Shown: positions 23,701 through 38,457, numbered from the stretch's first letter. The stretch: 64,000 nucleotides of DNA from Anoplopoma fimbria (GCF_027596085.1 NC_072457.1:28490297-28554296); one strand, 5' to 3'. The notes: generated by a model from the letters alone, not told the origin. Made by a program: numbers and translations.

Positions 23701-24325
23701 TCCCATAAAGGAAGGAGAAAGGTACTGTAGACCAAAGGTTTCCTTTAAAAACAGTCTTGAAACGTTATCATTGTTGCATGGACAAGTCAGTTTAGGAGTT
23801 AGTGTATTTGGGACACCATGCTATTCTGTCTAAACATTAAACTAAAACTAAACAACAGTTTGATTTTTGTGCCTAAACAATATCCAAACCACTAATTTAA
23901 GTTCTGCATGGGGTGAAACAAAAAGATGTGTACACAGCAAATTGTATAAAGTATTTTATATTTTGACAAACTTACCAGATTTTCTCTGATCTGGCAACTC
24001 AACCTAAACATGTTGCATAACAATGTAATATTAACAGTGAGTGTGATTCACCCAAGGACATATATGTATCTGCTGGCGGTTTAAACTGTTCACTTAACTC
24101 TTTACTTCACTTTTAACTTTTACGTTGTTCACTATCTTGTATATGTAAAAAGAGATGTTTTGCTCATTGTAGTGCATATTTAACTGGCATATAGCTATTT
24201 AGGATTTCTTGAACTCATTTGTTCACTGCTTGGGATTAAGTGGCAACAACATTTCACTATACCTACTTCAATAATGCAATTTTAATACCTGTTTCAACTT
24301 CTTTTCCTCTTCATTCAGTAAACAA

Positions 24326-27300
24326 ATGGCTCTCAGAGGTGCTGTCACCCGTCTGCTCACCAACAGCCAAAAATGTGCTGCTGTTACTGCGTCCAGAGCC
24401 CAGGGCACAGCTGCTACTGCTGTCAAAGGTACATTTCAATGTCTTTATTAATTCTTTGAATATTTAATAAAAAAAAAAATGTAAAGTTAGGTACTGTTTT
24501 GATGAAGGAAACACACTTCACTTTTGACCAAAAAGGAAAAAGAAACTCCCAGGAGGTGAAAAAGAGATATAAGTGGTTTAAATTTTCTCTACATTTTTCT
24601 TCCTTTTAGATGCTGAAGAAATCAAAAAGCCTGCAAAGGAACGTAAGTGAATTTTTAACAAGTTGAACTTTGTCTGTCCAGATTCCTTCATACGTTCTTC
24701 TGCCACTTGTCACAGTGACATAACCACTGTATGTGTCTGTGTACATGTTGTGACCCTCAGCCAAGGTCCTGTTCAACTGGCGGGACGCGCTGAATCTGGA
24801 GGGTCAGCTGACGGAGGAGGAGATCATGATCCGGGACTCCTTCCGCGACTACTGCCAGGAAAAACTCATGCCCCGCGTCCTCATGGCCAACAGACATGAA
24901 CGTAAGCAAAGCACACATCCATGATCATACCAGGAATTATGTCTATAGATTCTTTCATTGCCATTCTGTTGCTAGGGCAACAGCTTTGGTCCAAGTTGAC
25001 TTCCTGTCAGCTACTGAATTAACAGACATTGCAGTAGGAGTTTGAAAATGTCCATAAAGGACGAACGCTTGTCAATATCAAACAACATGAACTTACTTTT
25101 TTTGTTGTCTTCTCAAAGTCAGTTTTTGGCTTTTTACTCACTTCTCGCATTGCAGCTGTTAGGTTAGTTTAGATGTCCAAAAATGTTTTATTTACTTATA
25201 AATGTTTGATTGTCAGTTTCTTTTTTCCCAACATGCACCGTGCCACAGATTTCCACCGTGAGATAGTCTCAGAGATGGGAGATTTGGGCGTCTTAGGCCC
25301 AACTATTAAAGGTAAACAGAAACAATACTACATTATCATTATTGTCCTACAGAATAAATGAGTAATCTTTGTTCCGCAGTATTTCTTAATGTGCCTTTAC
25401 ATGTGTTTTATTCACCCTGCAGGGTACGGCTGTGCAGGCACTAGTTATGTGGCGTACGGCTTGATTGCCAGAGAGGTTGAGAGAGTGGACAGCGGGTATC
25501 GGTCCGTCATGAGTGTCCAGTCCTCACTGGTCATGCATCCTATCAATGCTTATGGCACCGAGGCCCAGAGGGAGAAGTACCTGCCCCGGCTCGGTGAGAC
25601 GGACATTTACTGCATTTGTACATGACATTGTGACAAAATGGAAAAAGGCCGGTCTTTAGATTGTCCATCATGTTGTCATTTCTGTCTCACAGCTCGTGGA
25701 GAAATCCTGGGCTGCTTTGGCCTGACGGAGCCCAACCATGGCAGTGACCCCAGCAGCATGGAGACCAAGGCCAAATACAACCCATCAAGTGGTACCTTCT
25801 CCATCAGTGGAGCCAAGACCTGGTAGGTAGACGGATACAAACAAGACGCATTGTATTCTCTTATGACTCAGAATGGGACAAAAATGAAGATATTGAGGCC
25901 AGTGCTGGACAAAGATTTGTGTTTTAGATTGTATTAGATGCTTGTTTGTTTGGTTTCATTGGTTTAAAATAATCCTATATACTGAGGACAACTCATAGAA
26001 TCAAAATAATTTATATATTAGGGCGAATCAACTGTACTACTTACCATTTAAAAGTCATATTTTACTCTTACTAAATCTGTACAGTGTCGCCTTTAGTTTT
26101 GGACTCTAAGGTAGTTTAAATGTACACTCATCTGTTTACTGCCTACTGCTGGGGATTTAAATGAATGTGTCTGACACTTGGAGTGGAGGTCTTGTGTTTG
26201 GAGACAAATTATGTGAAGATAACTTTTACAACAGGCTCCAGCGTGTATAAAAATCCTAACAGATGCAGTTCATCACACAAGTTGTCAAAGCCTGCTCCTC
26301 TCTAGTGGTGTAGCTTAGTGATAGACTGGCTTTTTAGGTCAGTCAAAACTGCAAAGCTAACCCTTTAAATAATAATTTGTTCCGTACCAAGCCTCAACCC
26401 TTAGAGTGAAGTACTTTAATGCGTAATCATGCAATTAATGTGTTTCTTGTTCCTCACGCTCTTTCTTCTTTTAGGATCACTAATTCCCCCGTGGCAGACA
26501 TTGCAGTGGTGTGGGCCAAGTGTGAAGATGGCAAAGTGCGGGGTTTCATCCTGGAGCGTGGAATGAAGGGTTTTGCCACCCCCAAAATTGAGGGCAAGTT
26601 CTCGCTGAGGGCATCCGCCACTGGCATGATCCTGATGGATGAGGTGGAGGTTCCCCAGGAGAACCTGCTGCCCAACGTCTCTGGTCTAGCTGTACGTTGC
26701 TGCGCCCTTATTTCAAGTTCAACTCCAACAAAGCTTTATTGACTTTACATAAATCTAACCTTTCTTCTGCGTGTGGACCTTTTCTACCAGGGTCCTTTTG
26801 GCTGTCTGAACAACGCCCGGTACGGCATTGCATGGGGAGCTCTGGGAGCTGCTGAATTCTGCTTCCACGCTGCCCGACAGTACACTCTGGACAGGTACAT
26901 GACGTTCTGTCTACAGTCTACATATCCACATTGTCTCCTCATGTTATGCAGGCCTCAGCTCTTTCTAGAGAGGGATTGGTTTTCATTTTTTCTACGCTCC
27001 AATCAGAATCCAGTTCGGGGTGCCACTGGCCAGGAACCAGCTGATGCAGAAGAAAATGGCTGACATGCTGACAGAGATCACCCTTGGGCTGCAGTCGTGT
27101 CTTACCTTGGGAAGACTTATTGATGAGAAGAAGTGAGTCTTCTCTGTCCGTCTTTAAATTTCTCTCCCTGTCTTCAACTTAAAAAACTGATTTTCTTAAA
27201 TGTGTTTGTTCTCACCCTATTAGAGCAGCACCAGATATGATCTCCATGCTAAAGAGGAATAGCTGTGGAAAGGCTCTGGATATTGCCAGACAGGCCAGAG

Positions 27301-27856
27301 ACATGCTGGGAGGAAATGGCATCTCAGATGAGTACCATATAATCCGTCACGTCATGAATCTGGAGGCCGTCAACACATATGAGGGTAAGCACACACCAGT
27401 GGGTGCATCTAGTTTTCATTTTAAGCATATTGACCGACAGAAGGCATTATTGCATTGAAAATGATTTCAAACTTAAACAGCAATTTTGTAAATCTACCAC
27501 TAGAGGGCAGCAGTGCACAGATTACTACAAGTTGATTAAGAGAGACATTTCAGAACTCTGTCCAATATCATAAAAAAAACACATGGTTAGAAAAAAAGCT
27601 ATCCTGTTTTAATTTGGCCAAACTACTGTAAAAACAACAACATTCTTACCTCTAGACAGCTATGTAAGGTTTGGAAAATACCAAATCAACTTCAGACATG
27701 TACTGTGATTTTTACTGAAAACTGAATCATCTCTTCAAGTGAAAACAAATAATTTTTGTTTATTTTTCATTGTTGTTTATAGGAACTCATGACATTCATG
27801 CCTTGATCCTGGGCAGAGCCATCACCGGACTGCAGTCTTTCACTGTTGGAAAGTAA
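24326..27856 (+). CDS. gcdh: GCDH glutaryl-CoA dehydrogenase, mitochondrial
   Basis: FAD enzyme of the mitochondrial matrix that oxidises and decarboxylates glutaryl-CoA to crotonyl-CoA in lysine, hydroxylysine and tryptophan breakdown. Eleven coding exons: 24326-24428, 24610-24642, 24761-24901, 25249-25311, 25423-25593, 25693-25822, 26475-26691, 26791-26894, 27007-27132, 27224-27384, 27783-27856. They sum to 1323 nt, 440 aa (human 438). The N-terminus ([16 protein letters not shown]) is a basic, Ser/Thr-rich mitochondrial targeting peptide. Visible signatures: [20 protein letters not shown] (acyl-CoA dehydrogenase signature 1), [16 protein letters not shown], and [14 protein letters not shown]. 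The catalytic base is Glu416 in [20 protein letters not shown], matching human Glu414. Complete and apparently intact. Confidence 0.97.
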
Positions 27857-27974
27857 ACATTAAATTGGACTTGATTAGTGCTGTGCTATCTGTTTCTCAT
27901 TTGGCAAACTCGGATGTGTAGAAACATGAAGTGCACTTAAGCTACCTCATTATGAGCTTTGCCTGGTGGGCAAA

Positions 27975-27980
27975 AATAAA
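27975..27980 (+). other. GCDH polyadenylation signal
   Basis: AATAAA 119 bp after the stop codon, followed by a T-rich stretch. Position fits a short 3' UTR. Confidence 0.6.
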
Positions 27981-28741
27981 TATACGTCTTTACATTCATA
28001 TATCTTTTCACTCGTGATTGGAGCCCTCTATCACTGCCTCTGTTTGGCATCTTTGGTGAATATGTGAGGTCAACATAACTAAGCATTGGGTCCTATTATG
28101 GTGACATTTGTTAAGTTAAGATAAGGGTACTAACTAAGCATGGTGCATGTAAAAGTTGTGACATTTTGAGTCATTTATTTTGTGATAAATGGATATGTAT
28201 ATAAATGGATGAGAAAGATGCAGTGTGAGTGAGTGAAGTTGAGATTCAGTATAGAAAGATACATTATAAGAAACCTGCCCAATTTAAATGAAATGATCTT
28301 CTGTTGCCATTTTACATTATTATGTAAGTTACTGTAGGTCCGAAGTGCCTTGTCATCTGTGCTGACGAATTTCAGTGTAAAATGTTAACACCTGAGAGCC
28401 GATAATGGGTATTTTTGTTCTTGTTAGTTTTAATAATTGAATCAACAGATACTGAAATTGTACATATATAAAACATGTTTTCAGTTTTTGTTTTGTATTC
28501 TTTGACTGCAATCATGAGCTGTGAACTGAACTACTGTCCTAAGAACAAAGACACAGTTTAGCATGTATTCTTGAAAAAAGAGGGAAGAAGAAAGAGGAAA
28601 TCTAAAGGAGTAATCTTATTCACTCCTGCATTTGGATAAAGTCAACTATTCTGAATACTCAACACAATAAACTAGGGAACCCATTGACTAATTCAAAACT
28701 AGTTAATAAACAATATGAACATCACAACAATAACTAGTTCA
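27981..28741. other. Tail-to-tail spacer between GCDH and SYCE2
   Basis: AT-rich, no gene. Part will be SYCE2 3' UTR on the minus strand. No repeat recognised. Confidence 0.45.
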
Positions 28742-30180
28742 TCAGGGTTCGGATGTCTGGCTAATGGCCAGGCCTCCTCTGAGACTAGCCAGCGCCTGGC
28801 TGGCCTCTAAGAGCTCACTGTTCAGCTTCGTGCAGCTCTCCAGCACCTCTGACAACTCCTGCAGCTTCACCTGCATCTCATTACTGTTATCTTCATAGAT
28901 CGTGTACATGTGCTCCTTCATCTGCTGACACATCTCTGTCACCTAGGGAATAAAATGTGAGGTAAAGAAAAATCAGTCCATTGACCAGATTAGAACATTT
29001 GTGGACGTGGACGGTGCATTCAGGCCAAACATAAAAGACATGAACGGATTATTTGGTGAGTATGTATACATCAGTGGAGCAGAAGCATGATTTAAGTTGT
29101 GTACCTTCTCCACTAACTTCTCCTGGAAGCTGTCCAACACTTTCTGGTCAGTGGTGCGGCTGTCATTTATCTTTTCCACCAGTTCCTGAACTCTCCTGCT
29201 GATGTCATCTATACTTGAGCTGCATAGATATTGACATATATGCAGTTTGAATGTGTCTTTAACCCCAACAGGCTTATTCTGTACTGTCCATCCTGGGGCA
29301 AGTAAACTGAACTGCTTAGGAAAAAGTACCTCCTATGTGAATTATCCCCTTCAGTAAATGGATTGGACTGTAGGATTGGACTATAAGTAAAGCTGTACCT
29401 GGTATGGTGCTCTTGACTCTCAGTCATGCTCATGCTAGAGGACTTCCCTCTTGATGAGTCTGTATCTTCTATCTGTATTGCCAAGAACAATGAAGAAAAA
29501 AAAACTCATCCATCATCACCAGATGGCATACAGTAAACATGAATTGTTCAAGTATGACCCAAAAAAACAGTCCCCATAAAATAGTTTATAAATCTTGTAG
29601 GAATGAGATGTTAACTTTGGGGAAACTTATTATTTATCATGGCATCCATTTATGTTTGTAAAAAAAAACATACAATACACATTATGCTGCCACAAGTTGT
29701 TATAACTTCTTCACACAATCTACTTTTCTTTTTTTTCAGCAGCAGTATGTTTTCTTCTCTTCAAGATGTACTACCCTGAGCCTTCCACCTAGCACTTATT
29801 GTATTCGTATTAGTTTGTTGCACTTATTGTATTCGTATTAGTTTGTTGCACCTATTGTATTCGTATTAGTTTGTTTCTGTACTTTTGCTCTGGTTTATGC
29901 CTTAAGATGCTTGTTTAAGAAAGGAGATGCACTTATGACTTCTGGTGACTAGTAGTTCTCTTGAATACCTATGTTGAATAGACTTATTGTAAGTCTCTTT
30001 GGATAAAAGCGTCTGCTAAATGACTGTAATGTAATGTTTTGTTCTCACAAGTTCATTTGATGCTTTACTTCTAAATACTACCATATGTAGGGCCTCCTCG
30101 GGTGTCACGTGTTCCTGTCCGTCGTTGGCGGTGGACTGTGACGTGGAGGGTAACGTGACGTCATCGAAGAAGAAATCCAT
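28742..30180 (-). CDS. syce2: SYCE2 synaptonemal complex central element protein 2
   Basis: Four coding exons: 30082-30180 (ATG at 30178-30180), 29399-29472, 29105-29219, 28742-28942. They give 162 aa with consistent phases. The N-terminal third is acidic and Ser/Thr-rich, probably disordered. The core, SSIDDISRRVQELVEKIN then SRTTDQKVLDSFQEKLVEKV and MYTIYEDNSNEMQVKLQEL, is a coiled coil that matches human SYCE2 (SSIDILQKRAQELIENINKS, then IYQIYNDHNKIIQEKLQE). SYCE2 with TEX12 forms the fibres of the central element during meiotic prophase (family knowledge). The human protein is longer at both ends (about 218 aa). GCDH and SYCE2 are also neighbours in human. Confidence 0.9.
29771..30036 (-). 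repeat. Fish TTTAGCAGACGC repeat, copy 2 (inverted)
   Basis: Reverse complement of the repeat at 17680-17986: it ends GGATAAAAGCGTCTGCTAAA then repeated TGTAA. It carries three TATTGTATTCGTATTAG units. Lies in SYCE2 intron 1. Confidence 0.8.
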
Positions 30181-30369
30181 TTAGGTTTCTAAAACTGGAT
30201 TAAAAACAAAAAAACACAAACCTGTTAAAAACACACAAATAACGCTGGAGATAAAGGGAGACCTATTCTAAGTCTTTGAATAAGACACAACGTTAATGCA
30301 TCAGCTGAAGTTAGCTAACACTTTAGCTCCACTTTATAATCTTCTATCTTTATAATCTATCTTTATTTT

Positions 30370-30882
30370 GTTGTATAGTATGTGTATTTATTGTCTGTGT
30401 GTGTAGCTGTATAGTATGTGTATTTATTGTCTGTGTCTGTGTAGCTGTATAGTATGTGTATTTATTGTCTGTGTAGTTGTATAGTATGTGTATTTATTGT
30501 CTGTGTAGTTGTATAGTATGTGTATTTATTGTCTGTGTAGTTGTATAGTATGTGTATTTATTGTCTGTGTAGTTGTATAGTATGTGTATTTATTGTCTGT
30601 GTAGTTGTATAGTATGTGTATTTATTGTAGTTGTATAGTATGTGTATTTATTGTCTGTGTAGTTGTATAGTATGTGTATTTATTGTCTGTGTAGTTGTAT
30701 AGTATGTGTATTTATTGTCTGTGTAGTTGTATAGTATGTGTATTTATTGTCTGTGTAGTTGTATAGTATGTGTATTTATTGTCTGTGTAGTTGTATAGTA
30801 TGTGTATTTATTGTCTGTGTAGTTGTATAGTAGTATTTATTGTCTGTGTAGTTGTATAGTATTGTATTTATTGTCTGTCTAG
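30370..30882 (+). repeat. 32-bp minisatellite
   Basis: About 15 copies of a 32-bp unit containing GTTGTATAGTATGTGTATTT and ATTGTCTGTGTA; a few units are shortened. It runs straight into the LINE-type tail at 30893, so the array probably arose by expansion within that element's 3' part. Confidence 0.93.
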
Positions 30883-30892
30883 TTGAGCTGCT

Positions 30893-30938
30893 GCAACACT
30901 TGAATTTCCCCCATGGGGATCAATAAAGGAATATAATA

Positions 30939-30982
<44 letters not shown>
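30893..30982 (+). repeat. LINE-type 3' tail with (AAT)n
   Basis: TTGAATTTCCCCCATGGGGA then CAATAAAGGAATATAATAAT and about 35 bp of AAT repeat; the same tail as at 16016. Confidence 0.6.
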
Positions 30983-30983
<1 letters not shown>

Positions 30984-31449
30984 CCACATAATGACTTTAA
31001 TGGTGTAGTTATAGTATGCTGCAAACAAATGATTTAAATGCTTAATTACATATAGTTAGTTATTAGACTAGTAGCTGTTAGCTTAGAATGACACTAAAGT
31101 GTAGCTTAGCGTTAGCTCGCTAGTTAGCATTAGCAGCTAGTTAGCATTAGCAGCTAACGCTAGTCCCCTGTTTTAGTTTGTTTATGTTGTTAAACGAGAC
31201 GAACTCAAAGGCCCCTGCTGTGTTTATAGTTTATAGTTTATAGTGTTTGAATCATAGTCTGTGTGTATAAAGAGTTAAATGATGAATGTTTCACCTGAAG
31301 AGCTCCAGCAGCACCTCACTGTCAATCAGGAGAGGAAGACAATTAGTAAAAATACAAATTCCATCAAAAGTCTTGTAATTCAGAAAACAAAATACCCATT
31401 ATGCAGCCCTGTTATATTCTCCTTTGAGATTGTTATTTTATTTAAATGT

Positions 31450-31834
31450 TACAGTACCAGTCAAAGTCTGGACACACCTTCTCATTCAATGGTTTTTATT
31501 TTATATATTCTTTTATTTTATATATATACAGTACCAGTCAAAGTCTGGACACACCTTCTCATTTAATGGTTTTTATTTTATATATTCTTTTATTTTATAT
31601 ATATACAGTACCAGTCAAAAGTCTGGACACACCTTCTCATTCAATGGTTTTTATTTATTTATATTTTTTTCTACATTGTAGATTAATATTGAAGACATCC
31701 AAACTATGAAGGAACACATATGGGATTATGTGGTAAACAAACAAATGCTCAACAAACCAGAATATGTTTTATATTTTAGATTCTTCAAAGTAGTTGAATG
31801 AGAAGGTGTGTCCAAACTTTTGACTGGTACTGTA
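31450..31834 (+). mobile_element. Tc1-type short element with triplicated left end
   Basis: The complete element is 31604-31834 (231 bp). It has terminal inverted repeats TACAGTACCAGTCAAAAGTC and, at the right end, TTTTGACTGGTACTGTA. Two further copies of the left end start at 31450 and 31527, spaced 77 bp. Internal sequence contains CATCCAAACTATGAAGGAAC. TA-flanked and without transposase, so a non-autonomous Tc1/mariner-type element. Confidence 0.8.
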
Positions 31835-32149
31835 TATTGTAAAATAAGCAGAATAGCAGAACATGGAGTCAAGTGTATTTAACTTTACCTCAACATCACC
31901 AGCTCTCAGGTTACTTTCCTCTTATATATTCACCCATTTAACCAACCTGGCACCCACTAAATTTAGAACATGGACACAAAAACAAATGTATTATCTTTTG
32001 TGACCAAAGAGATTATGAGAAATTATTTTACTGCGTTGGACAAATATAATTTCCACCATGAGAGTCAGGAAGTCTGTAGGATTTTACTAATTTATTTATC
32101 GATGACGTCAAAACCATTTAGAATTTCTTGGCAAAGATTTAGTTTATCC

Positions 32150-32151
<2 letters not shown>

Positions 32152-32200
<49 letters not shown>
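32152..32200. repeat. (GT)n-(GA)n compound microsatellite
   Basis: GT repeat followed by GA repeat, about 49 bp, upstream of the unnamed gene's probable first exon. Confidence 0.93.
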
Positions 32201-32201
<1 letters not shown>

Positions 32202-32771
32202 ATTATGAGGGTGAAAGCAAACTCACTGTGGATTAAGTAATCTGTGGGACCGGGTGAGGATGGGCTGAGGGGGATTGATTGTTGGTTGCTGTGATTGGAA
32301 GTGTAATCCCTCCCTTCCTCTCAATCTCTCTCCTCTCTGTGTAACTGCCCTTAGTCTGGATTATTTCAGCAGAGAGGACGCAGCAGAGAGGACGCAGAGA
32401 CTGTCCTGAGATGTCCTGATGTCAGGTGGAGGATGAACTGATGATTATAACATGAAACTAATAATCAGAGGTAGAAACATGTTGTTTCACAGGATGTGAA
32501 ACGGCACCGCAACGATCCAAATGTGTTTGATCTGGAAATTGCAGTAACTTGGTTTTGACTCAATATTCACTGGTCTGTTTTTATGTTGCTCAATTGGCTT
32601 CACTCCTCCATCTTCCTTAGATGAAAGTTAGTTAAAGGATAGAATATAAACGTTTTCATTTTATTTCTAGGAAGTAGACTTTAACTCTGTCTCTCTTCAT
32701 TTTAGGGAGCGACGTCTGAGCAAGTGGATGAATCAAATTGGGAAAATTTCGCTTTGAATATAATAAAATAA

Positions 32772-33972
<1,201 letters not shown>

Positions 33973-34625
33973 GGCAACACTAACGATCCAAGACATTTTT
34001 TCAAACTGTTTCTTCTTTTTATCACTTAGATTTTCTTCTTTAGTTGATCGTCTCCATCTCATTGTTTTGACTCTGAAACACATTTTACCCAAAAACATTT
34101 TTTAAAGATGTCGGATAAACAATTTCTGACAATGAGAGTCACAAGTCCAGCAACATCATACGGCCTGCAGAGACTTGCAAGTATGCAATAAGACTTTTGA
34201 TGAGAGGATTTACGTCTATCGGAGGAACTGATGTGTCCTCTAGAGACAAAAGAGAAAAACAAACGGACAGTGTTCACTTTGGATTTGTGCAAAGTTAGCA
34301 TCATGATTGACCTGCCAGACTCTCCTCTGACAGCACACTGTTACATTTGTCTTTATTTCATTCTACAAACATCAGATGGGGTTGAGTTGTGTGGCGCTTG
34401 TGACCGTATACAACATCAAATAATCCACATTTATAATCATGTGAGGCAGTGAACAGGGGTGTGTCTTTTACTTTAGGGATTGACAGATCCGGCTAAAATC
34501 ACACCTAAAAGCTTCTCTGTTTCACTGAGTGATTCTCAAAGATATTACACATGTTCATTTTTAAGAATACCATGATTTATTAATACCTGATGAAAAATGA
34601 AGGGGCAGTGTGAGTTCTTGTGTCA

Positions 34626-34631
34626 AATAAA
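34626..34631 (+). other. Polyadenylation signal of the unnamed gene
   Basis: AATAAA about 650 bp after the stop codon; first good match downstream on this strand. Confidence 0.4.
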
Positions 34632-35104
34632 GGTAAAAACTTGTGTCCGCTAATGTTAGTGTCCATCTTATTCTGATACTAAATATATATTTCTGGCCCT
34701 CATAGGAGGATCGGCCTACTAACTAATAGGGTGAAGTCAATTAAATTAGTGGAGGTGAGCGCGTTAACCTGCAGTGTGCTGACCTTATAGGCACAGACTA
34801 GTATGCCTGATGTTAATTAATATAAATAGAAGCCTCTGGAATAGAGTGATCATCCACACGTATCTATTTCGCTAAAGTAAAAGAAACCACAATAAATCAA
34901 GCAATGAACTCCTTTTTTTAAAAAAAATCTGGTTAATTGTAGTGAATGGTGTTAAAATGTTAAAATTTAAGTGTGTGTTCTACATTAAGGCCTTAATATG
35001 TTAATATTATTCGGACAGGTCATATCTATCAAATTGTTCAGATATCACAGTGCATGTTTATGCAATTGCAGAAAGCGTGAAGCTCTCGCTTGCTATTTGG
35101 CATC

Positions 35105-35107
<3 letters not shown>

Positions 35108-35161
<54 letters not shown>
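35108..35161. repeat. (CA)n microsatellite
   Basis: 54 bp pure CA run. Confidence 0.97.
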
Positions 35162-35164
<3 letters not shown>

Positions 35165-35261
35165 TTATTCAACTCAAAAAGACAGATTTAAGAGTTCATT
35201 TTAAGCAGGATATTGATTGAGTTGCAGAAATCCTGGGATATTAAAAGCACACAAAGGCACA

Positions 35262-35363
<102 letters not shown>

Positions 35364-38279
35364 TTGCAAAGTATTAGCAGTTCAAAAAGGAGATTATTCC
35401 ACCTTTACTGTCTCTTTCTGGACAAACATCAAAGTATTAACATTAAATATATATCTTTTCAAACATTTTGGGGGAATTCTCGTTGAGTTAACATGGCTCT
35501 CTCCATCTGTGAAGACCAGAGTGCCCGTATTCAGGGAGGGTTGGAGATTAGGCAGAGAAGATTAGATGAGCAGCTTAGCCTTTAATACAGCATCCTTTTA
35601 TTACTTTTGAGCTCCGGAATTAGATAATCGGTCAGCAGCAGCAGCCTAATCTGTGCGGATGAACTTCTGAAATCCACAACGTTATTCTGCTTGTATGACG
35701 ACATTCATTGGATCCAGGCATGGTCATGCAGAGACAGCTAAGAGTGGAGTTAGATAATCCAATTTATTATCTCTAATTGGCAAGACTTTAGACATAAATC
35801 ACATGGTACAATTTAAATGTTGCCACTTCAGTTCTGACTTGAGGGAAGACAGAACATTTTGTAATCCTATTTCCTCGGGCAGGAGATGTTAGTGCTCTAA
35901 ACTCTGGGAGATGGAGCTCTTAAGGTGTGGCAGAGGGGTTAGAGCTTAAGAAGGAGCCAATAAAGAAAGAAGGTCAGTCTGTGAGTAAGTGTTACACCAG
36001 CAGGCTGGTGGCAGACCCTCCTCACTTTAACCATAAGTAATGGTGTCACACTTAACACAACTTCTATTCAAGTTCTAGGGTGGCTTCTGGCCCTGGGTAT
36101 TTGGGTTGCAGGGTTCCCAAAGACCTAACGTGGTTGCAAAAATTGTGCTCAATTAGTGCATCAAAGCCTCATTTCTTTATATTTCCATGGGTTACTAACA
36201 ACATTTGAGCTGACTCCTCTTTGTCAGCTCTGTTTGTCTCTGTTTGACTTGTTAAAGTTGACAGGTGTTTTCCTAAATGTGGGCATCAATACAGGGTTTC
36301 TCACGTTGCTTTGAAATCTCATGTAAGAAAATGCTGATTGTTAGCAGCCGTTTTGTGATCATAGATCACATTTAAACCTCTAATAACTGTTAACAGACAA
36401 CTGCTTGCTTTACAATGAGTTAAAACTCACTTTAAAGTTCCTTAAAGCTGCAGATTAAGCTGACAATTGTCTGTAGGAACCCTTTCCACATTGTTACATT
36501 GTTTTCACATTATCTTTTGATATGTGGTTATTACAAAAATATCAGTTTTAGCCACTCTAATTATTCATTTAAACAGTTTCTTACTTGCTGCAAACCCCTT
36601 AGAGCACCCACTGAGGACCCCTACAGGTGAGAGATAAACACTCACATGTATACAGTATAATTACTTTAAATAGGTTATATTGTCTAATCATCAGTCTGCC
36701 TGCAGTGACGTGCAAACACGAGGCTTTCTTTTGCTGTCAGGGTTAAGAGATCCTTACCTGTCCCTTATCCTCAGGTGACAGCTTACCCTCGGCTGAATCC
36801 TTACTGGCATTGACTCAGTTCTCAGTTGGCCGATGCATGACACCAGCAGACTGAAACTCATCCTAAGTGGATCAGCAACACACACGAAGAGTCAGTAACC
36901 CTATAAAAGCCAGACTGTGGTTAAAACAAGATACACACAAATTAAAAAATCTCTATGGTATTTCATTAAATGATATAAGACATTATAGCATTCCCTGGCC
37001 AGTTTGTGGATTTGTGAACCTAATAACTGACATACAGTGGTCCAAATAAAAAAAGTGATCCAAAAATCCTGCTTACATAATAAAGAAATTAAAGGCAGTA
37101 AAGATAAACAATTCAATATGTCACCAGGAGGAGGGAGAATAAATAGAATCTTGTCCGTTCTGCTTTGCTCCCAGTTTAATAATGTCATTGGTTGGCTGAG
37201 TTGATCCTGGTTGGGGTCACTGCCAATCTGCTGTCATTCGGCCTAATCCTCTGTTGGCAGGCCAGGTGGTTCTCTGTGATGGACAAAAGAGCAGTGACTG
37301 TGGAAGTCTTGACTTCTCCCGCCCAGCAGCAGCCGCCAACCCACGTCAGTATTTCTACTCTGCACGTATGACTAGCATGAAATCAATGTATGACCCACAC
37401 CCTTTAAAGGGCTGGTGTTAGAGTATTGGAGACATATGCAAATTAATGAAATGAAAATGTGCACATTTAAGTGTACACTAAAACACAGCCCTTATGCCTC
37501 TCACCCCTGCATTACAGTTTTCCAAAATTCATGAGGAAATTAGGCAAAGCCACAAAACTGGTTAATATAACATTGAATGGAGTCATTTTGCTCAGCCTAG
37601 TATCCATTAGTCTAAAGCAAAATTAAACCATAGTTATCTAAAGTATAACTACAACACTCTTTGGAAAGGTTTGTAATAAGAGTCACAAGACAATTGCAGA
37701 ACTGCAAGTTAATGGCATGAGCATCATTTTCAGTCACCTGATTGACCAAGAACAAAGCAGCCTCTGTTTGTCCACAGTCATGGTTTGTATTACTGGTGGA
37801 CAAAGGCTACTTAAGTGACATCCCAGAGTACAGTCCTACTCCAACATGTCTATGTTACCAAGCTATGCCCAGATGAAATCTGTGTTCATGTAGCATTTAG
37901 ATAAAGTAGAAACCATATCAAAACCAGCACATAATATCTTGAAATTGAAACTAGGAAGTTGTAGACAGGAAGCAGCTACCAGGTGTTTTGGTTTAAATAA
38001 AGACATAACTTGTTTTTTGGGACAAAAGCATGTGATGAATGTAGTCTTATTTAGGACACAAATTCACCCTAAGCCTCATGAATTCACATTTCTGTAAAAA
38101 CTGCATTCTCAGTGTGACATCTGCAACTGGGAATGATCCATTGGGTCTGACTTGCACTTCTACAGGTCAACAAGTTTAGGACATTGTATGCTGTCTCCAA
38201 AAATAATTAAGCAACACCGTCTGTGGTAGAAACTGCCACACCACAAGTCATAAGACAAGACACTTCTTTACAAACCACA

Positions 38280-38285
38280 TTTATT
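38280..38285 (-). other. ACP5 polyadenylation signal
   Basis: TTTATT on the plus strand (AATAAA on the gene strand) about 175 bp after the ACP5 stop codon. Confidence 0.5.
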
Positions 38286-38457
38286 ATTTTATCACAATAA
38301 AGTCTCATGTAAAACTACTTAATTCTTTTTAAAATACAATTTACTTTGAAATATTAATGCCAAAAAGTGTAAAAACACAGGATTAACAGCAATTACTCAC
38401 TGGAGACTATTGCTGTACATTTCATTTACAACTTGACTGTTCCTGTGATGAGCTAGT

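Larger units (their letters stand above)
30983..32330. other. Intergenic region before the unnamed membrane-protein gene
   Basis: No gene. 31075-31165 has repeated GTTAGCATTAGCAGCTA; 31450-31834 is a Tc1-type short element; 32152-32200 is (GT)n-(GA)n; the rest is AT-rich. Confidence 0.45.
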
